Positions 62,201-64,000 of a DNA stretch of 64,000 bases are shown here, piece by piece (position 1 is the stretch's first letter; every line of letters starts with the position of its first letter). The DNA is from Mucilaginibacter gossypii (GTDB lineage Bacteria > Bacteroidota > Bacteroidia > Sphingobacteriales > Sphingobacteriaceae). The notes beneath the pieces are model-generated. The model was given only the letters and a program-made list of their open reading frames with translations. It was not told where the DNA came from and did not search any database. The stretch lies in NCBI RefSeq assembly GCF_900100945.1, contig NZ_FNCG01000003.1:124001-188000 (forward strand). Reading direction: 5' to 3'. The position numbers and the translations under genes were made by a program.

Positions 62201-64000
62201 CTACTTCTTCTTAGTTGCCGCCTTTTTCTTAGCCGGTGCTTTTGTTGCAGCGGGTTTGGCTGAGGTAGCAGCTTTACCAAAGCGCCCTTTTTTAGCATCC
62301 TTCGGAGTTGCGTCGGCGAGTGCCTTGCATTCCTCGTAAGTCAGGGTCAAAGGATCTTTATCTTTAGGGATCTTAACATTTAGTTTACCAAATTCAATAT
62401 ATGGTCCCCAACGGCCGTTCAATACTTTTACATCCGGATCTTCGTCAAAAGCTTTGATCAGCTTTTCAGCATCCTTTTTGCGCTTCAGGTTAATGAGCTC
62501 AATAGCTTGTTCTTCAGTAACATCATGCGGGTCGATTTCTTTAGGTAACGATACAAAAGCGCTGTTGTGGCTAATGTAAGGTCCGAAACGGCCGATGGCC
62601 ACTTTCATTACCTTGCCTTCATACTCGCCCACAACTTTGGGGAGTTTGAATAGCTCAAGTGCCTCTTCAAGGCTGATGGTCTCGATACTCTGCCCGCTGC
62701 GAAGACTTGCATAAAGGGGTTTCTCTTCGTTTTCGTCGGTAGCGCTCTCTCCAACCTGCACAAATGGCCCGAAACGACCTATCCTCACAGAAACTTTCTT
62801 CCCACTTTCAGGGTGAATGCCTAATTCACGCTCGCCGGTTGCTTTATCAGCCTTTTCAATAGTATTTTCAACTTCCTTATGAAACGGATTATAAAAATCG
62901 TGGAGCATTGCAGTCCACTCTTTCATTCCCTGCGCTATTTCGTCAAATTGCTTTTCAACGCTGGCGGTAAAGTTAAAGTCAACGATATCCTTGAAGTATT
63001 GTACCAGGAAGTCGTTAACAACTGCACCAATATCAGTAGGGAACAGTTTGCCACGTTCGGCTCCGGTGTTCTCTGTTTTTTCCTCTTTGGTGATGCTGCC
63101 CGCCTTCAATGTTAACACCCGGAAATTACGCTGTTTACCTTCGCGTTCTTCCTTTACCACATAACCACGGTTTTGAATGGTTGAGATAGTTGGAGCGTAG
63201 GTTGACGGACGCCCGATACCAAGCTCTTCCAACTTTTTCACTAAGCTTGCCTCAGTGTAGCGTGCCGCCGGACGTGAAAAACGTTCTGTAGCCGACATCT
63301 CCTGCATAGCTAAACGCTGACCTTTGGTTAATGGAGGCAACATTGCGTTTTCACCATCTTGCTGTGGTTCATCCTCATCATCCTGCGATTCAAGGTAAAC
63401 TTTCAGGAAGCCATCAAATTTCATTACCTCGCCGTTTGCCACTAAATCTTCATTACGGGTTGAGATACTGATTTTTGCAGTAGTTTTCTCAAACTGGGCC
63501 TCGCTCATTTGCGAAGCAATGGCACGTTTCCAGATCAGCTCATATAAGCGCTTTTCTGCGGATTCACCATCGATAGAATGGTTATTGAAATATGTTGGCC
63601 TGATCGCTTCGTGCGCTTCCTGTGCACTGGCATTTTTGGTTTTATATCTTCTTTGCTGATGGTATTTTTCGCCGTAGGCAGATACAATCTCGCTTGCCGC
63701 CGAATTTAAGGCCAGTTCAGACAGGTTTACCGAGTCGGTACGCATATAGGTAATATAACCTGATTCATATAACCTTTGTGCAACCTGCATAGTGCGCGCT
63801 ACAGAATAGCCCAATTTGCGGCTTGCTTCCTGTTGCAGGGTTGAGGTGGTGAACGGTGCAGCTGGTGAACGTTTTGTTGGTCTGGTATCTAATGATTTTA
63901 CATCGAAGTCGGCAGGAATACAATCCTGTAAAAACTTTTCAGCATCTCCCTGTTTAGAAAAACGTTCAGGTAGTTCGGCCTTGAAAGCTTCTTTGCCTTT
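62201..64000 (-). CDS. topA: DNA topoisomerase I (5' end outside window)
   Basis: The frame is open from the window edge to the TAG at 62203-62201 (600 codons, lacking the TOPRIM part). PFTTSTLQQEASRKLGYSV and the active-site segment YITYMRTDSVNLS, with the catalytic Tyr that forms the DNA 5'-phosphate link, are seen at about 63,720-63,840. EEREGKQRNFRVL and the GIGRPSTYA motif (LEELGIGRPSTYAPTIS) follow. The C-terminal third has repeats of GRFGPFVQVG, GRFGPYISHN and GRWGPYIEFG type and ends in an Ala/Lys-rich tail (about 25 residues, AKKKAATKKK) resembling histone H1 tails. It relaxes negative supercoils. An essential housekeeping gene that marks the end of the accessory region. Confidence 0.95.
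   Translation of the reverse strand, partial: KGKEAFKAELPERFSKQGDAEKFLQDCIPADFDVKSLDTRPTKRSPAAPFTTSTLQQEASRKLGYSVARTMQVAQRLYESGYITYMRTDSVNLSELALNSAASEIVSAYGEKYHQQRRYKTKNASAQEAHEAIRPTYFNNHSIDGESAEKRLYELIWKRAIASQMSEAQFEKTTAKISISTRNEDLVANGEVMKFDGFLKVYLESQDDEDEPQQDGENAMLPPLTKGQRLAMQEMSATERFSRPAARYTEASLVKKLEELGIGRPSTYAPTISTIQNRGYVVKEEREGKQRNFRVLTLKAGSITKEEKTENTGAERGKLFPTDIGAVVNDFLVQYFKDIVDFNFTASVEKQFDEIAQGMKEWTAMLHDFYNPFHKEVENTIEKADKATGERELGIHPESGKKVSVRIGRFGPFVQVGESATDENEEKPLYASLRSGQSIETISLEEALELFKLPKVVGEYEGKVMKVAIGRFGPYISHNSAFVSLPKEIDPHDVTEEQAIELINLKRKKDAEKLIKAFDEDPDVKVLNGRWGPYIEFGKLNVKIPKDKDPLTLTYEECKALADATPKDAKKGRFGKAATSAKPAATKAPAKKKAATKKK

Overview
The window looks like a Bacteroidota chromosome, most likely a Sphingobacteriaceae member (Mucilaginibacter/Pedobacter-like). 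The basis is gene content: double-domain MacB/FtsX permeases of about 800 residues, a PorT-like barrel, a bacterial alpha-2-macroglobulin, a topoisomerase I with a lysine-rich tail, mostly weak Shine-Dalgarno sequences and AT-rich spacers. The assignment is by recognition only; no database search was possible. No tRNA, rRNA, IS element or CRISPR array was seen.

About 50 kb (1-53,087) reads as one multi-operon exporter locus. A divergent, incomplete NtrC-type sigma-54 response regulator lies at the left edge. Rightward follow an HlyD-type periplasmic adaptor, a MacB/LolD-type ATPase, a decayed permease relic, then 18 intact permease genes of 784-822 codons, and at the far end a second ATPase and a TolC-type outer membrane protein. 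Each permease has two MacB-like periplasmic domains and about eight membrane helices, so each looks like a fused permease dimer. There are thus 18 permeases for two separate ATPases, one adaptor and one outer membrane channel. The permeases fall by eye into interleaved subfamilies (A: numbers 1, 8, 12, 13, 15; C: 9, 11, 14; B-like: 2-7 without outliers and 16; outliers 10, 17, 18).

The main regulatory finding is a promoter unit repeated five times (about 1526, 6681, 18003, 30818 and 50891). Nine 18-bp sites fit TGTWNC-N5-CGWACR. In four promoters two such sites start exactly 22 bp apart, and a TGGYATR element resembling a sigma-54 -24 box starts 69-71 bp after the start of the second site. 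This divides the locus into five operons: adaptor/ATPase 1/permease 1; permeases 2-5; permeases 6-10; permeases 11-18; ATPase 2/TolC. The adjacent regulator is the obvious candidate activator.

The spacers between permeases are mostly 70-130 bp and are built from a few recurring families of 7-8-nt words arranged as inverted repeats. One family ends in AGGAGGGG just before three permease start codons. Between operons 2 and 3 lies an unrelated-looking gene for a secreted protein with an exact 18-residue repeat.

From 53,088 to 64,000 the content is more ordinary: a small outer-membrane barrel protein, a glycoside hydrolase family 9 enzyme, and on the minus strand a very large alpha-2-macroglobulin, an unrecognised 134-residue protein and the 3' part of topA.
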